Shown: piece after piece, positions 21,471-33,204 of the stretch
Layout: the number at the start of each line of letters is the position of its first letter
Numbering within the stretch: position 1 is the first letter of the stretch
Origin: Tubiluchus corallicola
Lineage: Eukaryota; Priapulida; Priapulimorpha; Priapulimorphida; Tubiluchidae
Direction of reading: 5' to 3'
Assembly: GCA_030141605.1 (NCBI GenBank)
Contig: JAQGDQ010001237.1
Span: forward strand, 1 to 53,120
DNA: 53,120 nt
Translations under genes and position numbers: made by a program
Notes under the pieces: model-generated
The model's database searches: none
Seen by the model: the letters and a program-made list of their open reading frames with translations, nothing else
What the model was told of the DNA's origin: nothing

Positions 21471-21828
21471 TGCTTCGCCCTAGTTAATGCAGTATTATGT
21501 CACACTTATATGCGCAAGCAGTTCACTTGCATTACCTTTATTTTTAACATCTGCATTGTTCTGTTCTGTAAAAACATGTTTATTAACAAGTTGTCAATTT
21601 TGGTTACATGTAGCTAGTTTTATCATTCAATTTAGTAACCAGGCTTTTGCGAGACACCTCTGAATATAAGCCGTTTTCCACTAGCTGCAGGATTGTAGCC
21701 CTTTAAATTAATCTAACTTCCTCTGTGCATCTAAACTCAGTGCACTTCCATCTGCCTGGCATAATTTAACAATATGTCATGCAAGCAATTAAGCACGGGG
21801 CAGTCGGCTCACTTTTGTTCAAGCATAC
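21471..21828. other. Intergenic, no feature seen
   Basis: No coding or repeat signal recognised. Confidence 0.45.
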
Positions 21829-21839
21829 GACAAAGATTC

Positions 21840-22364
21840 TTCTTCTTCTTCCCAGCTTTTCCCTATTCGGGGTCGCCGTTGTGAATGAGTCTTCTCCACG
21901 CATTCCTGTTGTTGACCATCTCTTCATTTATGTTCTTCTCTCTAAGGTCTCCATTAATACATTCAAACCATCTCCGCTTGGGTCGTCCTCTTCTTCTATT
22001 TCCCAGCACTTCCATTTCCATGACCTCCCTTCCCACATGGTCTTCACCGACTCTTCTTTTCAGGTGTCCATACCATCGGAATCTTGCCTCTTGTATCTTC
22101 TTCGAGGCTTCCACTACTTTTACTGTTCCTCTGATATTATCATTTCTAATTTCATCTCTTCTTGTTATTCCCACCATCCATCTCAACATCCTCATCTCCA
22201 CCACATCCATTTTCTTCTCTTCGGTCTTCTTTAGGGGTGCTGCTTCCAGCCCATAGATTAGAGCGGGTCTGACCACTATCTTTATGGACTTTACCTTTAA
22301 GTCTCACCGGTATTTTCTTATCGCATATCACACCCGAAACTTTTCGCCAGTTATACAACAATAT
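21840..22364 (-). mobile_element. 5'-truncated LINE (reverse transcriptase C-terminus)
   Basis: The minus-strand frame 22276-21863 encodes the C-terminal part of a non-LTR reverse transcriptase: RPALIYGLEA, EMRMLRWMVGITRRDEIRN, RFRWYGHLKRR, RRRGRPKRRW and a final NGDPE. This is a well-known pattern in RTE/craniate-like LINEs of animals. A GAAGAAGAAGAA tail follows the stop. The insertion is flanked by a perfect 11-bp target duplication, GACAAAGATTC (21829-21839 and 22365-22375). It is dead on arrival, since only the 3' end was copied. Confidence 0.9.
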
Positions 22365-22876
22365 GACAAAGATTCAAGTTCGTTTTAAAAACAAAGTCCA
22401 GCAATGCAGAGCAGCTATGACAAAACAAATATCAAACAAGCATTTATGTTTAATATAGTCACAGAGTGTTTGCATTTTTTGCCAACAGTAACCTGTAAAC
22501 ATTGCTTGTGATAATTTCTTTTTACCTTGCGTTAAATTGTGTTTTGCTTGATATAATCCTTTAATTATTTGATAAGTTTTGCTTACCTTGTAGAATTTAG
22601 TTTGTTTTTTGTTTTCACGTGATATGAGATATATTTATTGATTTTTCATATTGCATCTTTACATTACTGTATCTGTTTTACCATTATTTATGCATATAGT
22701 ATAACTATTATTATTATTCACAATGTAACCTCATATTCAATTCACAAGAATTTCTCGCTTACTATTTTTTCCGCCCTTTAAAAATTTTACTAGATTAAAT
22801 ACACATTTCTTCTACTTAGTACTTAATTAAATACCAAATCTATTTTTAATACTATAATATTTATATATTTTTTAGG

Positions 22877-22912
22877 TATATATATATATATATATATATA
22901 CATATATATATA
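22877..22912. repeat. (TA)n microsatellite
   Basis: TA dinucleotide run with a few C interruptions. Confidence 0.9.
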
Positions 22913-22978
22913 CATATGCATATATACAAACACCTAAAAAATGTCATGAGCCTGAAAGTAAATTTGTATTTTTAATAA

Positions 22979-23098
22979 GGGGCAGCTGACCAAGTGACCA
23001 ATAGGTCTTTCGCTGATCCTTCTCAGTTGCAATGAAATGTAAAAATAATTATGTCGAATTTTAACTGCTATTGGGAAAATAAAATTGAATTGAATTGT
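22979..23098 (+). mobile_element. Retroelement 3' end, core family X copy 1
   Basis: It contains GGGGCAGCTGACCAAGTGAC and then CAATAGGTCTTTCGCTG, a core also found at about 30050-30095 and 47190-47235, and ends in (TTGAA)n-type repeats. A shared core with variable short tandem tails is typical of LINE/SINE 3' ends. Confidence 0.5.
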
Positions 23099-23499
23099 AA
23101 AGCAGTTCAGAGAGAAAACTCACGACGGAAAACTCGCTAATCTGAATGAGCCATAAGACTATGAAGAGGTTAATCTAGGAAATCGATTTCATATTTCAAC
23201 TGTGTATGCAAAAATATGCAAACTACCAAAAATACATTTTATTTTTATTTTACTATTGCTTTTGACGCCTATTTCAGAAAAATATGGTTTTATTACACGA
23301 CATTAAATTTATCAAAAACGTTGCTATTCATTTTACGTCGGATCTCCTTGAGTACCTCCAGCATTGCAAAACTGCTCGCTGAGAAACAGGTGCAACCATC
23401 ACGTTAATGAATTATCGAAACAATCAGTCATTGTTCAATAATTTGTTGAATTAATAAATGCGAAAGATAATGATGTTTAGTAGTTTAACATGTGACTAT

Positions 23500-23572
23500 G
23501 TCCTTCGTGGGGTCGCGATATTATGCACGGTTCTGGAAAAGGGTCGCCGTTAACAAAAGCTTGGGAACCACT
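23500..23572 (-). mobile_element. hAT-type terminus fragment
   Basis: The minus strand begins CAGTGGTTCCCAAGCTTTTG and continues with GGCGACCC, the familiar terminus of hAT (Charlie-like) elements. The other end was not located. Confidence 0.5.
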
Positions 23573-25927
23573 GTACTAATAGTATTAAACTGTACAAGGG
23601 ACGATAACGCAAAACACAAAGAAAATAACTTTCAATAGTTCGTCGTTAACTGCTATTATTCCTAATGCGCAATAACCGTTAGCGTTTTACTTACTCTGTT
23701 TTTATGCTTTAAAAGTGCAAAAGAATGCGAAGTTAAGTTGACACATTAGGCACATACTTCGGAAATTCACTCACAGACAGTCGCACTGTCAAAATACAAA
23801 CCAGAATTTTAGAATTCCGTGGAATATCCAATACTGGCAATCTTGCTCACACTGACAATTGCGCCCGGTTTCCATGACCATCACAGCACGTTTTCGCACG
23901 AAATATAAAAATAATAGTATTTGCACTAAGATACCACACGCAAAAATACACATTATTCCCAAACTTGTACTAGGCAGTTTTTAGGCTAGATTAAGGTTTA
24001 TCGTCATTTGTGATTTATCTAAGTCAAAAACACAAAGACAACAACAAGAGTGGCTACTGCGAAAACAAATGCAGTGTGCAAATTAGCTGAAAGTGATCAC
24101 TGATCATAACGTCATGTGAACATGACACACCAAACATATTTCATCAGTTCAGTATGAGGGTGAGCAGCATAAGGTTAGATTAGAACAATCTCTATAATAT
24201 GTATGACAGGTACTAGGTCTGTCAACTGGCCATGCCTCTAAACAACAACACATCACTCTGCTCATATTCCGTTTTAATTGACAGGAGAGAATAGGTCAGA
24301 AATGAAGGGTTTGACGAATGTGCATGTACAATAAGTGTTTGTAATTTGATAGTACTATTCCCTCACACTTTTAACTTTTTTATTATGGTCTCCACGAATC
24401 TGTTTCGTTACAATAATGGCAATTATAATAGGCCTACATTAGTGTATGCTCACACATGCACCAAGGCAGTTGGTATAAAAGAAATGCATTTACATTTGTT
24501 GCAGGAAATTTTAAGCAGTTAACACTTTCATGATGTGATTATATTTTTTATCTGCTTATTGTATCATCGTGTTATAAGTAATACAAATCACATTAAGAAT
24601 GCAGTACAATAATTCTTTCTAAACTTTTTTAGAAATTACCTTCAATAATTTTGCAATTGTACACTTACAAGGTACTGCCCAACAGATTAAAATCTTTTTC
24701 AGACGCTGTACCAGAAACAGGAGCGGAGCATAATTTTTAGAAAACAATTAAATTGTTAATATATTTTGAGCATATTACTAGAAGGCTTATTCGATATTCA
24801 CGACACCAAAATTATATAAAAATCATTATTCGTGTTTAATATTATAACAAGACAAATATGGCGAATTTTCATTATTAAGTTTTACTGTTTCACTGCTTGA
24901 GTGATAAGCCACTACAATGCATACCAAAACCAAAAACCTCGTGCTTAAAAATCATGAAAATCTGGCTCTGGTTCCTGTTATTGTCAAAATAGATAAACTG
25001 CAGCTGTTCGCCCCAAGCATCTACAACACAACAGCAACAATTAACCGGAGAGGAGTTATGCATTTGTCCTAATAAAATAAAGCGATATCTCGATGCTACC
25101 TGAAGTAGCGGCCACGTTGTTGCAAAACTGAAACATAGTTAGCATAGAACCTTCTGTCTCAGATTCAATTAACTTAGTACTAAATTATCAAAAACCAGAA
25201 CACTTTGTTTCAAATATGACAAATATTTTAATCAGACCATTGACATGTGACTCTGTAAGCCTTTATAGAAGCAGCTGCTGAAACTGCACATAATCACAGC
25301 ATAATGATAATTACACTAATAGGCTGTCCTCAGTTCCTGATCCGCAAGTTCTGCTACGACAGAAAAAAGTAGCTGAAGGTACATGCCAAACGTCAGACGT
25401 GGTAAAATCAAAATAAGTTATATTCACCAATTCAGTAATGAAAATACACAATTATATAACATTGGAACATGTACAGGAGACAAATTACTGGTATTAATTA
25501 TAGTTACACATAATGGGAAGTTCATCCTGTAGGTGGCGGGAAAAGTCACCATAGAAGTCCTCATTGTCTTCAGAACATCAATAACGATAGTTTTACCTGT
25601 ATATCAATTATGAAGTTCTTAAAAAAACTTGGAAATAACTGCAACTTAACATATTTTCATAAAAGGTCCCTCTATTGAGTTGTTAATAAATAAAAGAAAA
25701 ATAGGATTACACAACTTTCAAAATAAAGCCTGATACTTTGAAACTTTGAGTGCGCTTTCACAAAGCCTATCATTAATGCTACAAATTAGCGGCATCAAAT
25801 ACAGAGAGTTTTGGCTTATGACAAACGAAGCCCAACCAGAACATGTAATCAAGCGAGACTCGAACCTTCGCCTGCTTGAACTGTGACAGTAAATTTGTTT
25901 AGATGACAATACTGTCTCGTGATGGCC

Positions 25928-28900
25928 TTAGGATAGGTACAGTCTATGGAAGTCGTTTGCACCAAAGCCTGCATTACATTTTGGACACTTGCGCTGGCGC
26001 GTGTCATATCGGGTCTTTATGCACTCAAAGCAGAACACGTGGAAACATTTGGTAAATACAGCATCTTTACGTTTTGTCTTGCAAGACGGGCAAGTGAGCT
26101 GCTCCTTCAAATCACGAATTTCCTCAAGGAGAACTTCGTCAGCGCTATTCGCCAGCTCCATCTTCTTGTGTCTCTCCAACTTCTTACGCAGTGTGGCCAA
26201 TTCTTCCTGCAGCCGTTTGTTTTTAAAATTCTCCTGCTCTAATGAGCTGCTCTTCTCAGCAACGGCTAGCTGAGTGTCTCGCAGCTGCGCTACGTACTTG
26301 TCCAAATGTAGCTTGAGATCAGCTGCAGACTGGGCGCTCTCGATTGCCTTGCGCTTGTGCATCTCCATTGCTTGTTGACGCAAGCTCAACTCCTTTTCCA
26401 AAGTGGCAAGGTTGTTTTGCAATAGCTGCTCTTTCTCTTCCAGCTTCTGCACCACCTGATTTTGACAATCGCCAAGTTTCTGCAAAGTCTCCATCTGGTC
26501 TGCTATCGTGTCCTTCTCCTCCTTTAACAATTTGTGGATCTGATTCGACTTAATCCTTTCTGACATCAGCTTAAAGACGGCATCATCTTTTTCGCGTAGC
26601 TGTTGTAACAGTCTCGTGTTCTGTTCCTGCATGTCCTCGAACGCTTGACCAGTAACCTCCAGCTCGTTCTGAAGAGCATCCTCTTCCTGCTTCCGTGCGC
26701 TAAGCTTCGACTGCAGCACAGAAATCTGTTCTTCCATTGACTTAATTTTTCTCATGGCGTCATCATCGGCCAGGCGGCGACGGTCTTTTCTTTCATTTTC
26801 TTGCAGGCGTCTTATTTGTGCTCGCATCTCGTCCATCTCAATCTTCATCTTTTTCTCAGCAACCATCAGTTGCACCTTGTCTCTCTGATCCTTGGCAGCT
26901 CCCTTGTACATGTCGAGCAGAAGTCGTGTCTCCTTCAATTGCTCGTGCAGCTTTTTGTGTTCAGCTTTCATGTTCTTCACAATTTCGCTTTCAGTTTTGC
27001 CATAATCAACTTGCTCAATGTCCATTTCCCGATGACGTTCTCTCTCGTGCCCACTATCATGTCGTTCTTGCGTTCTGCGATCATGGCGCTCTTTCTTAAC
27101 GTTAGGCTCCTCCTTGATACGTGTTTTCTCGTGTTTCACAACTGGCTTATCGTGTTTCTCTTCCTTCACCTTGATGTCATGTCGCTCTTTCTCTCGATCA
27201 GATTCAGACAAGGCTCGTTCTTTCTTTACCTGAACAGGTTCTTCTTCTTTTTCGCCAGAAGAGTCACCATGCTGACTTAGAGCCGGCTTACTAGCTTTGT
27301 CAGACGACGAAGGTGTTCCACTAGTTGTGTGTGCATCCGCCTCGGCGCTCGACTTCTGAGCAACTTCGCTCTTAAACTTGCTCATCTCAGATTGAGCTTC
27401 TCGCCATTTCTTTTTATATCGAGCGACCTCGCCCTTCAGCTGCTGATTGTTTGTCTGCAGGCTCGTGATAAGATGCCGCATTTCTCTGTTTATCGGACCG
27501 GTCTGCTCGTTCGCAACCAGGTTTTGTTCGAACTCGATCCGCAACATTTCGTACTCTTTCCGAACTTGCGTCAGGGCATCTTCTAGCTGTATCACTTCCG
27601 TGCGCAACTTCTTCTGCATCAGCAGCTCCTCGCTTTCCATTTGCTCGATTTGCAGCAGATGAGTGTTCTTGCTCGTCGACAGCATGTTCCTGGTCTCCTC
27701 CAGCAGGGTTTTCATTTGCATGCTTTCGTTGTACAGCACAGAGAACTGAGACTGCAAGCACTTGTATTCAGCGCTATCTACAATCACACTTTCTGGCAGG
27801 TGAGACAAGTCTAGCTTCAGCTTTTCCAACTCCTGCACTGTAGCTTTGTGATCTTCCTGCAGCTTCTCCAACTCTTGCAGTCTGCTGTCAGCAAGCTGTC
27901 GTTGCTCTTCCAAGTCGTGCATCAACTCTGGAATGGTCATTCCTTGCACGGGCATTTGTCCCTCGAATGAACACGTAAGGAGACCGGCACTGATTGAAGA
28001 CCCTTCTTTAGCTCCGCTGACTTGAACCGTTTCAAGAGTTTTTAATTTCTGCAATGTCTCTGCCAGGTGACGATCCAACCTATCCTCTCTTTGGGAGGAT
28101 TTGTTGAAAGCGTACTCAAGATCTTGAATTTTGTTTTGTAGTTCCCCGTTTTCTGTTTCAAGAAGTGTTATCTTATCTTGAAGCTCTTGGAATTGTAGCG
28201 ATGTATTCCTGTGCTTATCATGGAGTGCAGTATTCTGGGAATGTAGATTCTTGTTTTCCTTCTGGAGTGTGAGTATTTCTTCGCGAACAACTTCATCTAA
28301 TTCAGGTGCCTTCGGCTTATTTTCATCCTTTTTCTCTAGTGTCTCGTCTTTGTTATCTTCTTCTTCCTTGAGTCTATCACCATCTGCTTTCTTTTCTTCT
28401 TCGGGTGGCTCTCCCTTCACTGCCAGAACAAGTTTTTCATACCGTTGCATAAGTCTGTCAAAGCACTGTAGAATTTTTCCCACTGCTCGCTCGGAAAACT
28501 GTACTCTCTGTGTCAGTTTCTGGTCAAGTTCGCTTCTATCCCAGGTAGACAGAGAAGCAAGAAACGACGTCAAAGCTTCACTTTCATTTTTGTTCTCTGA
28601 CTCATCTGCCACCTCCCAGTCAAATCGTTGTAGCACAACGCGCATGTCTTCATCTAGCTGATTCCAGTAGCGGTTGACAATACACAGAAGTGCATCGTCT
28701 GTCGCTTGGCGCTTTTCCAACTGTTCTATGCGGTTGCGCAAGTCCTCCTCCATGCGGCGCCGCTGCTCGAGCCGCTGCACGAGCTTACGATTTTGAAAAT
28801 GGAGAACCTTGACGTCCATCTCTTCCAGGGACGATACGGCGCCGATTTGGACTGGATCCAAGTGAGAGTGCAATTTTTTTGCAGGAGGCGCAGCTGGAGC

Positions 28901-28939
28901 TGGACTCTCTGCTTGTCGTTTGCTAGGCGTAGTTGCCAT
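25928..28939 (-). CDS. RNF20: BRE1/RNF20-40-like E3 ubiquitin ligase, single exon
   Basis: This is the nuclear RING E3 that, with a RAD6/UBE2A-type E2, mono-ubiquitinates histone H2B during transcription. The protein has 1003 residues, close to vertebrate RNF20 and RNF40. The N-terminus holds the conserved block SSLEEMDVKVLHFQNRKLVQ (about 36-55) and ERIEQLEKRQATDD-like sequence followed by VNRYWNQLDED. Long coiled coils occupy most of the middle. A highly charged Lys/Glu/Arg/His-rich insert lies at roughly 540-650. The C-terminal C3HC4 RING has Cys950, 953, 965, His967, Cys970, 973, 985 and 988, and the protein ends DFHRLYLS as the family does. The ATG at 28939 has A at -3 and G at +4. The coding region has no introns, whereas animal orthologues normally have many. 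RNF20 versus RNF40 cannot be separated here; most invertebrates have one BRE1. Confidence 0.95.
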   Translation of the reverse strand: MATTPSKRQAESPAPAAPPAKKLHSHLDPVQIGAVSSLEEMDVKVLHFQNRKLVQRLEQRRRMEEDLRNRIEQLEKRQATDDALLCIVNRYWNQLDEDMRVVLQRFDWEVADESENKNESEALTSFLASLSTWDRSELDQKLTQRVQFSERAVGKILQCFDRLMQRYEKLVLAVKGEPPEEEKKADGDRLKEEEDNKDETLEKKDENKPKAPELDEVVREEILTLQKENKNLHSQNTALHDKHRNTSLQFQELQDKITLLETENGELQNKIQDLEYAFNKSSQREDRLDRHLAETLQKLKTLETVQVSGAKEGSSISAGLLTCSFEGQMPVQGMTIPELMHDLEEQRQLADSRLQELEKLQEDHKATVQELEKLKLDLSHLPESVIVDSAEYKCLQSQFSVLYNESMQMKTLLEETRNMLSTSKNTHLLQIEQMESEELLMQKKLRTEVIQLEDALTQVRKEYEMLRIEFEQNLVANEQTGPINREMRHLITSLQTNNQQLKGEVARYKKKWREAQSEMSKFKSEVAQKSSAEADAHTTSGTPSSSDKASKPALSQHGDSSGEKEEEPVQVKKERALSESDREKERHDIKVKEEKHDKPVVKHEKTRIKEEPNVKKERHDRRTQERHDSGHERERHREMDIEQVDYGKTESEIVKNMKAEHKKLHEQLKETRLLLDMYKGAAKDQRDKVQLMVAEKKMKIEMDEMRAQIRRLQENERKDRRRLADDDAMRKIKSMEEQISVLQSKLSARKQEEDALQNELEVTGQAFEDMQEQNTRLLQQLREKDDAVFKLMSERIKSNQIHKLLKEEKDTIADQMETLQKLGDCQNQVVQKLEEKEQLLQNNLATLEKELSLRQQAMEMHKRKAIESAQSAADLKLHLDKYVAQLRDTQLAVAEKSSSLEQENFKNKRLQEELATLRKKLERHKKMELANSADEVLLEEIRDLKEQLTCPSCKTKRKDAVFTKCFHVFCFECIKTRYDTRQRKCPKCNAGFGANDFHRLYLS

Positions 28940-30240
28940 GTTGTATCAGAAGTCAATTCCTTTTGCGGGATATAACCTTAAAAAATAACAGAATTAGTAG
29001 TTAGAATTGCATCATAAATTCCAGAAATATGCTACAGCTTTTATCAAACTTTCTGCCAATTCATATATATATATAATAATCTTTATTTGCCATTAAAATA
29101 CATTGATAATCACTGATAAAAACTTCACAGAGATGATCAATTAGCGTTAGTTAATAAAAACTTACACTGCTAAAGGCAAATGCATCAGTGCAATCTAAAC
29201 TACTGTGCAGTAATGGAAAGTAACGACGAATAAAGTCAAACATATTTACAACTATGCATAAAAAATGAAAAAAATATGATTTAATTAACATGGCCGTGGA
29301 TATATAAATTCTGAATTAGTGTGTATGTTTGTCGTACTGGTGTGATGGTATTTCATATCTGGTTAATATTAGTGATTTTAATTTTGTTTTAAATGCTGAT
29401 AGGGAAGACAGGGCGATTTTTCACATATAACCCTATTTTCAAATGGGTACGGTGTTACAAAATAAGATTCTTGGTTTTTTTGAACATTTTCTTGATAATT
29501 TGGTGCTAAAATATAAAACTCCAATATATTTAGCGTTTGTATTTATAAAAAGAAAAAAAAGGCATTTGAACCAATTTTTCGTGCATCCTATTTCGAAACA
29601 CCATAACGTAGTTTTACTATACCGACTTACAGATGGTTTTGGATTGCAAGTGCACATATAACATAGTCCGGGATGCAAGAAAAATGGTTTTCTTAGATGT
29701 CATCCAGCAGTGCATTCTTTGCACCATTAGCTGTGAAATAATTTAATGCGTTCAAAAAAAGCGAATCAACATTGTCTGCTGTTTAGGAAAAAATCAGTTG
29801 GAAGTGACACGCTAATTATGAAGTTTTGAGGTTTTAATATTCCTCGGCTGGGATTTACAGGTTTATCATCTTATTTTTTGATAGGTAAACGATTTGCTGG
29901 TCAATATTCTGGACACCATTTTTCTTTCTGCATCTCATCCTGCTGGCGTTCACAATGAAGCTTTATTAGATTAGATTCTATTCGTCCATTTAAAGTTACA
30001 CATGCACAAACATACAATGTTTCTTTAAGATGGTAAACACTACACTGAGACGGGCTGGCGAAAGACCAAGAGGTCACCAAGCAGCCACTCCTATTTGTAC
30101 GACATTAATGTTTATTTAGTTAATCGAGTGATATTGTTAGCAGCTTGTTGCAATACATGTTTAATAAAAGATATTATGAACTCATAATAAAAGTTGTGTT
30201 TTTAACTAAAGAAATATATGTAGTTGTTATCAATGTCTAA
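28940..30240. other. Intergenic, 5' side of BRE1
   Basis: No gene seen. A minus-strand acceptor-like TTATTTTTTAAG at about 28975-28987 could belong to a BRE1 5' UTR exon. A retroelement-tail-like segment (ATCTTTATTTGCCATTAAAA) lies near 29078. Confidence 0.4.
29960..30120 (-). mobile_element. Retroelement 3' end, core family X copy 2
   Basis: The minus strand carries GGTGACCTCTTGGTCTTTCG and ends in a (AATCT)-type tail (TAGAATCTAATCTAAT). It shares the core of the copies at 22979 and 47096. Confidence 0.5.
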
Positions 30241-30245
30241 TTCGC

Positions 30246-30520
30246 ACCAGACGGTTTAGTCTAGTGGTAATGCGTCTGCTTCCGTCTGGGAGGTCGTGAG
30301 TTCGAACCAGCGGCCGGGTCATACCAAAGACTTTAGAAATGGTACCTGCTGTTGCCCTGCCTGGCGCGTGGTATTTAGGGTAAAAGTGGGGTAATAATAG
30401 TCTCTGTTATGTACTTGTAGGTTGTTATTTACAGTCGGTGATAATAGCTCTTTGAGCTAATGTTAATTGTTGACCCAAAAGCCGACTTTAAATAAAGATT
30501 GTTATTATTATTATTATCTA
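30246..30520 (+). mobile_element. tRNA-derived SINE
   Basis: The head is tRNA-like, with box A (TTTAGTCTAGTGGTAATGCG) and box B (GGTCGTGAGTTCGAACC) at tRNA spacing. A tRNA-unrelated body follows (GCCGGGTCATACCAAAGACT), and the 3' end is AATAAAGATTG plus (TTA)n. No clear target duplication was seen, only a weak TCTAATT/TCTAAATT pair. The family name is not assigned. Confidence 0.85.
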
Positions 30521-30776
30521 AATTACTTGAAATGTTTTGTTAGTGTATGTAAAATAACAGACAAACTAAAATGAGACTGCCTTAAACAATTATAATAGAG
30601 ATAACACAGTAGTAAAAAACACTTTAACAGTTGACAAACAGACAATTCAAACAGGTCAAAAAATCAATCAATCATAGTTTCACAACATTGACAACACTTG
30701 CGTAATGATTTATAACCGTTACTTAATGCGAGGGGAACGCCCAAGCGGTGGATTCTATCAATGCTTTGTGATATCT

Positions 30777-31579
30777 TATATAGGTTTTACACGTCAAATG
30801 TAGACACAGGACAGTTCAAATGTGACTTAGGTAAGTCAAATGTACACCTAGGAATTTCGAATGTGTTTTGGTAACTCAAATGTGACTTAGGTAAGTCAAA
30901 TGTAGACATAGGAATTTCGAATGTGTTTTGGTAATTCAAATGTGACTTAGGTAAGTCAAATGTAGACATAGGAATTTCGAATGTGTTTTGGTAACTCAAA
31001 TGTGACTTAGGTAAGTCAAATGTAGACATAGGAATTTCAAATGTGTTTTGGTAACTCAAATGTAACTTAGGTAAGTCAAATGTAGACATAGGAATTTCGA
31101 ATGTGTTTTGGTAACTCAAATGTGACTTAGGTAAGTCAAATGTAGACATAGAATTCTACATTTTATTTGTCAACATTTTACAAAAAATGTCGGCAGAAAA
31201 GAATAAATCGGTTCCCACTTCCCAATGAACAGTGAATCACTAATTAGTTTTTTAAGTAATGCATTAGCACTGCATTAATGAATTGGTTTCTCTCAAGAAA
31301 CATTGTTTATTTTAAGAATGTATTGTTTTCTCTAACAGTTCCAATGGTATGTAAAGTTTACAGAATATTAGTGAACTATTAGTAGCCCCATAAAGTTATT
31401 ATTTTTACAGCAATTATTAAATTAAGATTAAAGGAGATTAAATTTAACATCCTTAAGCTTTACCACCTATTCACATTTGAACTACCTAAGTCTACATTTG
31501 AGTTACCAAGACACATTTGAATTACGCAAATCTACATTTGAGCTAACGTAGGTCTACATTTGACATGTAAAACCTATAT
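30777..31579. mobile_element. Fold-back-like element with satellite arms
   Basis: The ends are inverted copies: TATAGGTTTTACACGTCAAA on the left and, inverted on the right, TATAGGTTTTACATGTCAAA. The left arm is a six-copy 60-bp tandem array (30790-31150: GACTTAGGTAAGTCAAATGT, GACATAGGAATTTCGAATGT, GTTTTGGTAACTCAAATG). The right arm (31468-31560) has degenerate inverse versions of the same motifs. Inverted arms made of tandem repeats are typical of fold-back transposons. Minus-strand 20-residue repeats (STFDLPKSHLSYQNTFEIP) follow from the 60-bp period and are not called as a gene. Confidence 0.65.
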
Positions 31580-31850
31580 TACGAAATACACGTCACCAAA
31601 GTGCACTCATATCGTGATCAAACATACACAGACAAAAATGTGTGACATAAATTAAACCGCATCTGCAGCATTTACTGTAAATGTCTATCAATCAGTGTAG
31701 TGAGCAGTAGCTGACTTAAAGTACAAGAAAACCCGCCATTTTACATAAACCTTAAAAAATGCATCTTGAAATTTTACACCACTTACATACTGGCTTTTTG
31801 CATGCAGAGCTTGCATCGGCAGTAATTCTGTATAAAAAATATAAATTTAA

Positions 31851-33204
31851 GGCAGTGCCTAGAGGTACGGATCTGTACTCATCTTTTCTACAATACCGAA
31901 TACGGATCCATATTCGTAGCTATTTTTGAAACAAATACGGAGCTGTGATTTACAAAACATACAGATTTTGACCATTTTTACGACGTACAGCGTTTGACCA
32001 TGTGCCCTGCACATCATTGAAAAGACATTCCCACTTCAAGGTGATATGCCATTATACAGCCTGGACCCGTGCCGTTTTTCTTCGTGATATAATAGTTACA
32101 CTGTAAATATTAGTTAGTCTCCTTTTACTGTCTTGCAAATTGCTAGCTTTTATAGGATGCAGCATGTTGCGTAAGCTACCAATTAATAGTTTGTTTAATT
32201 TATTTTGTTTATTGTTACAAAAAATGATGTGTAGTCGGCCAGTTAGCAAGACTTTAAATCTTAAACTGTCACGAATTTCTTAGAGTTTTGCAATATGACC
32301 TACTAACCTGTATTTTTTCTATAGTGTTGTGAATGTGATAACCTACCAAACTGTATTTTTCCTTAGATTGGGTTGTGATTTATTGACTCGTGGAACAATA
32401 GTAAAATTTTTTAGTCTTTATGTGATATACAGTAAATCCAATTTATAAGAGGTGCTAAATTGTTACGTGCACCTGTTGCCAAAATTTATCTATGAATCTT
32501 ATGCGTGTGCGGTGGAAATGGCAGCGGATTTTTTATACTGACAAAAATCTAGTTAAAATATCTGAAACGGCGTTTGACTAAGTGTTGAATAAGATGTTAA
32601 AGTTAATGAAAGAACAAAATTTAGTCTTAAAGCAGAGTGACTATTTCGGTGAGAATGCTCAAATTTTATGCTGAGGCTTACTCAATTTTATTATAATGAG
32701 TGAACATTTTAATGACGTGTGTGTGTGTGTGTGTGTGTATGGCTGCGTGCGTATGTGCATGTGTATATAATGGTTTGAAGTGTGAAGGGCATGATATGGT
32801 TGAATGGTGTACTATGTACATCGTGCTGCGTGAGTTGTCGTTGAAGGTTTACAAGCAAAATTGGGGTTTGGCTAGCAATTTGTTATTGATTCGCGATTAT
32901 ATCTCCTAGCTTCACATTAAGAAATGGTTTTCAACAATAGGGGACAAATACTAAGCCTAGTTAATTTGTTGTCCACATTTTTGCAGCTATTGTGGATACA
33001 AGGATATTCAATTTCACTCAATCTGCGGATTTTACGGATGCGGATATTTACAGTTGCGGATTTTGCGGCTGCGGATAAACAAGAAAGTGATATCTGTCCA
33101 TCTCTGATGGGCAATCCGTATTTTCTAAGGAAAGCTTTCGAGACGCTGATCCATATTTTTAGTTGCTGTGATCCGGATACAGATCCGTACCTTTAGTCAC
33201 TACC
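31851..33204. mobile_element. Non-autonomous DNA element, 1354 bp
   Basis: The ends GGCAGTGCCTAGAGGTACGG and, inverted, GGTAGTGACTAAAGGTACGG are good terminal inverted repeats. TAAATTTAA flanks both sides exactly (31842-31850 and 33205-33213), an 8-9 bp target duplication that fits hAT or Mutator-like elements. Internal GCGGAT subrepeats lie near 33024-33075. A (GT)n run is at 32717-32738. No transposase was found. Confidence 0.75.

Larger units (their letters stand above)
22376..25927. other. Intergenic region between LINE and BRE1
   Basis: AT-rich sequence without a recognised gene. It contains a (TA)n tract (22877-22912), a retroelement-tail segment (22979-23098) and a hAT-type end (23500-23572), listed separately. 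A tRNA T-arm-like sequence reading AGGTTCGAGTCTCGC on the minus strand near 25852-25870 falls in what should be the BRE1 3' UTR, without a convincing partner arm. Confidence 0.45.

Noticed and set aside
25845-25905. tRNA gene on the minus strand next to BRE1
   Set aside because: A T-arm-like AGGTTCGAGTCTCGC is present, but no D-arm or acceptor stem pairs with it.
30787-31149. 120-residue minus-strand frame with 20-residue repeats
   Set aside because: Explained by the 60-bp satellite arm of the fold-back element.
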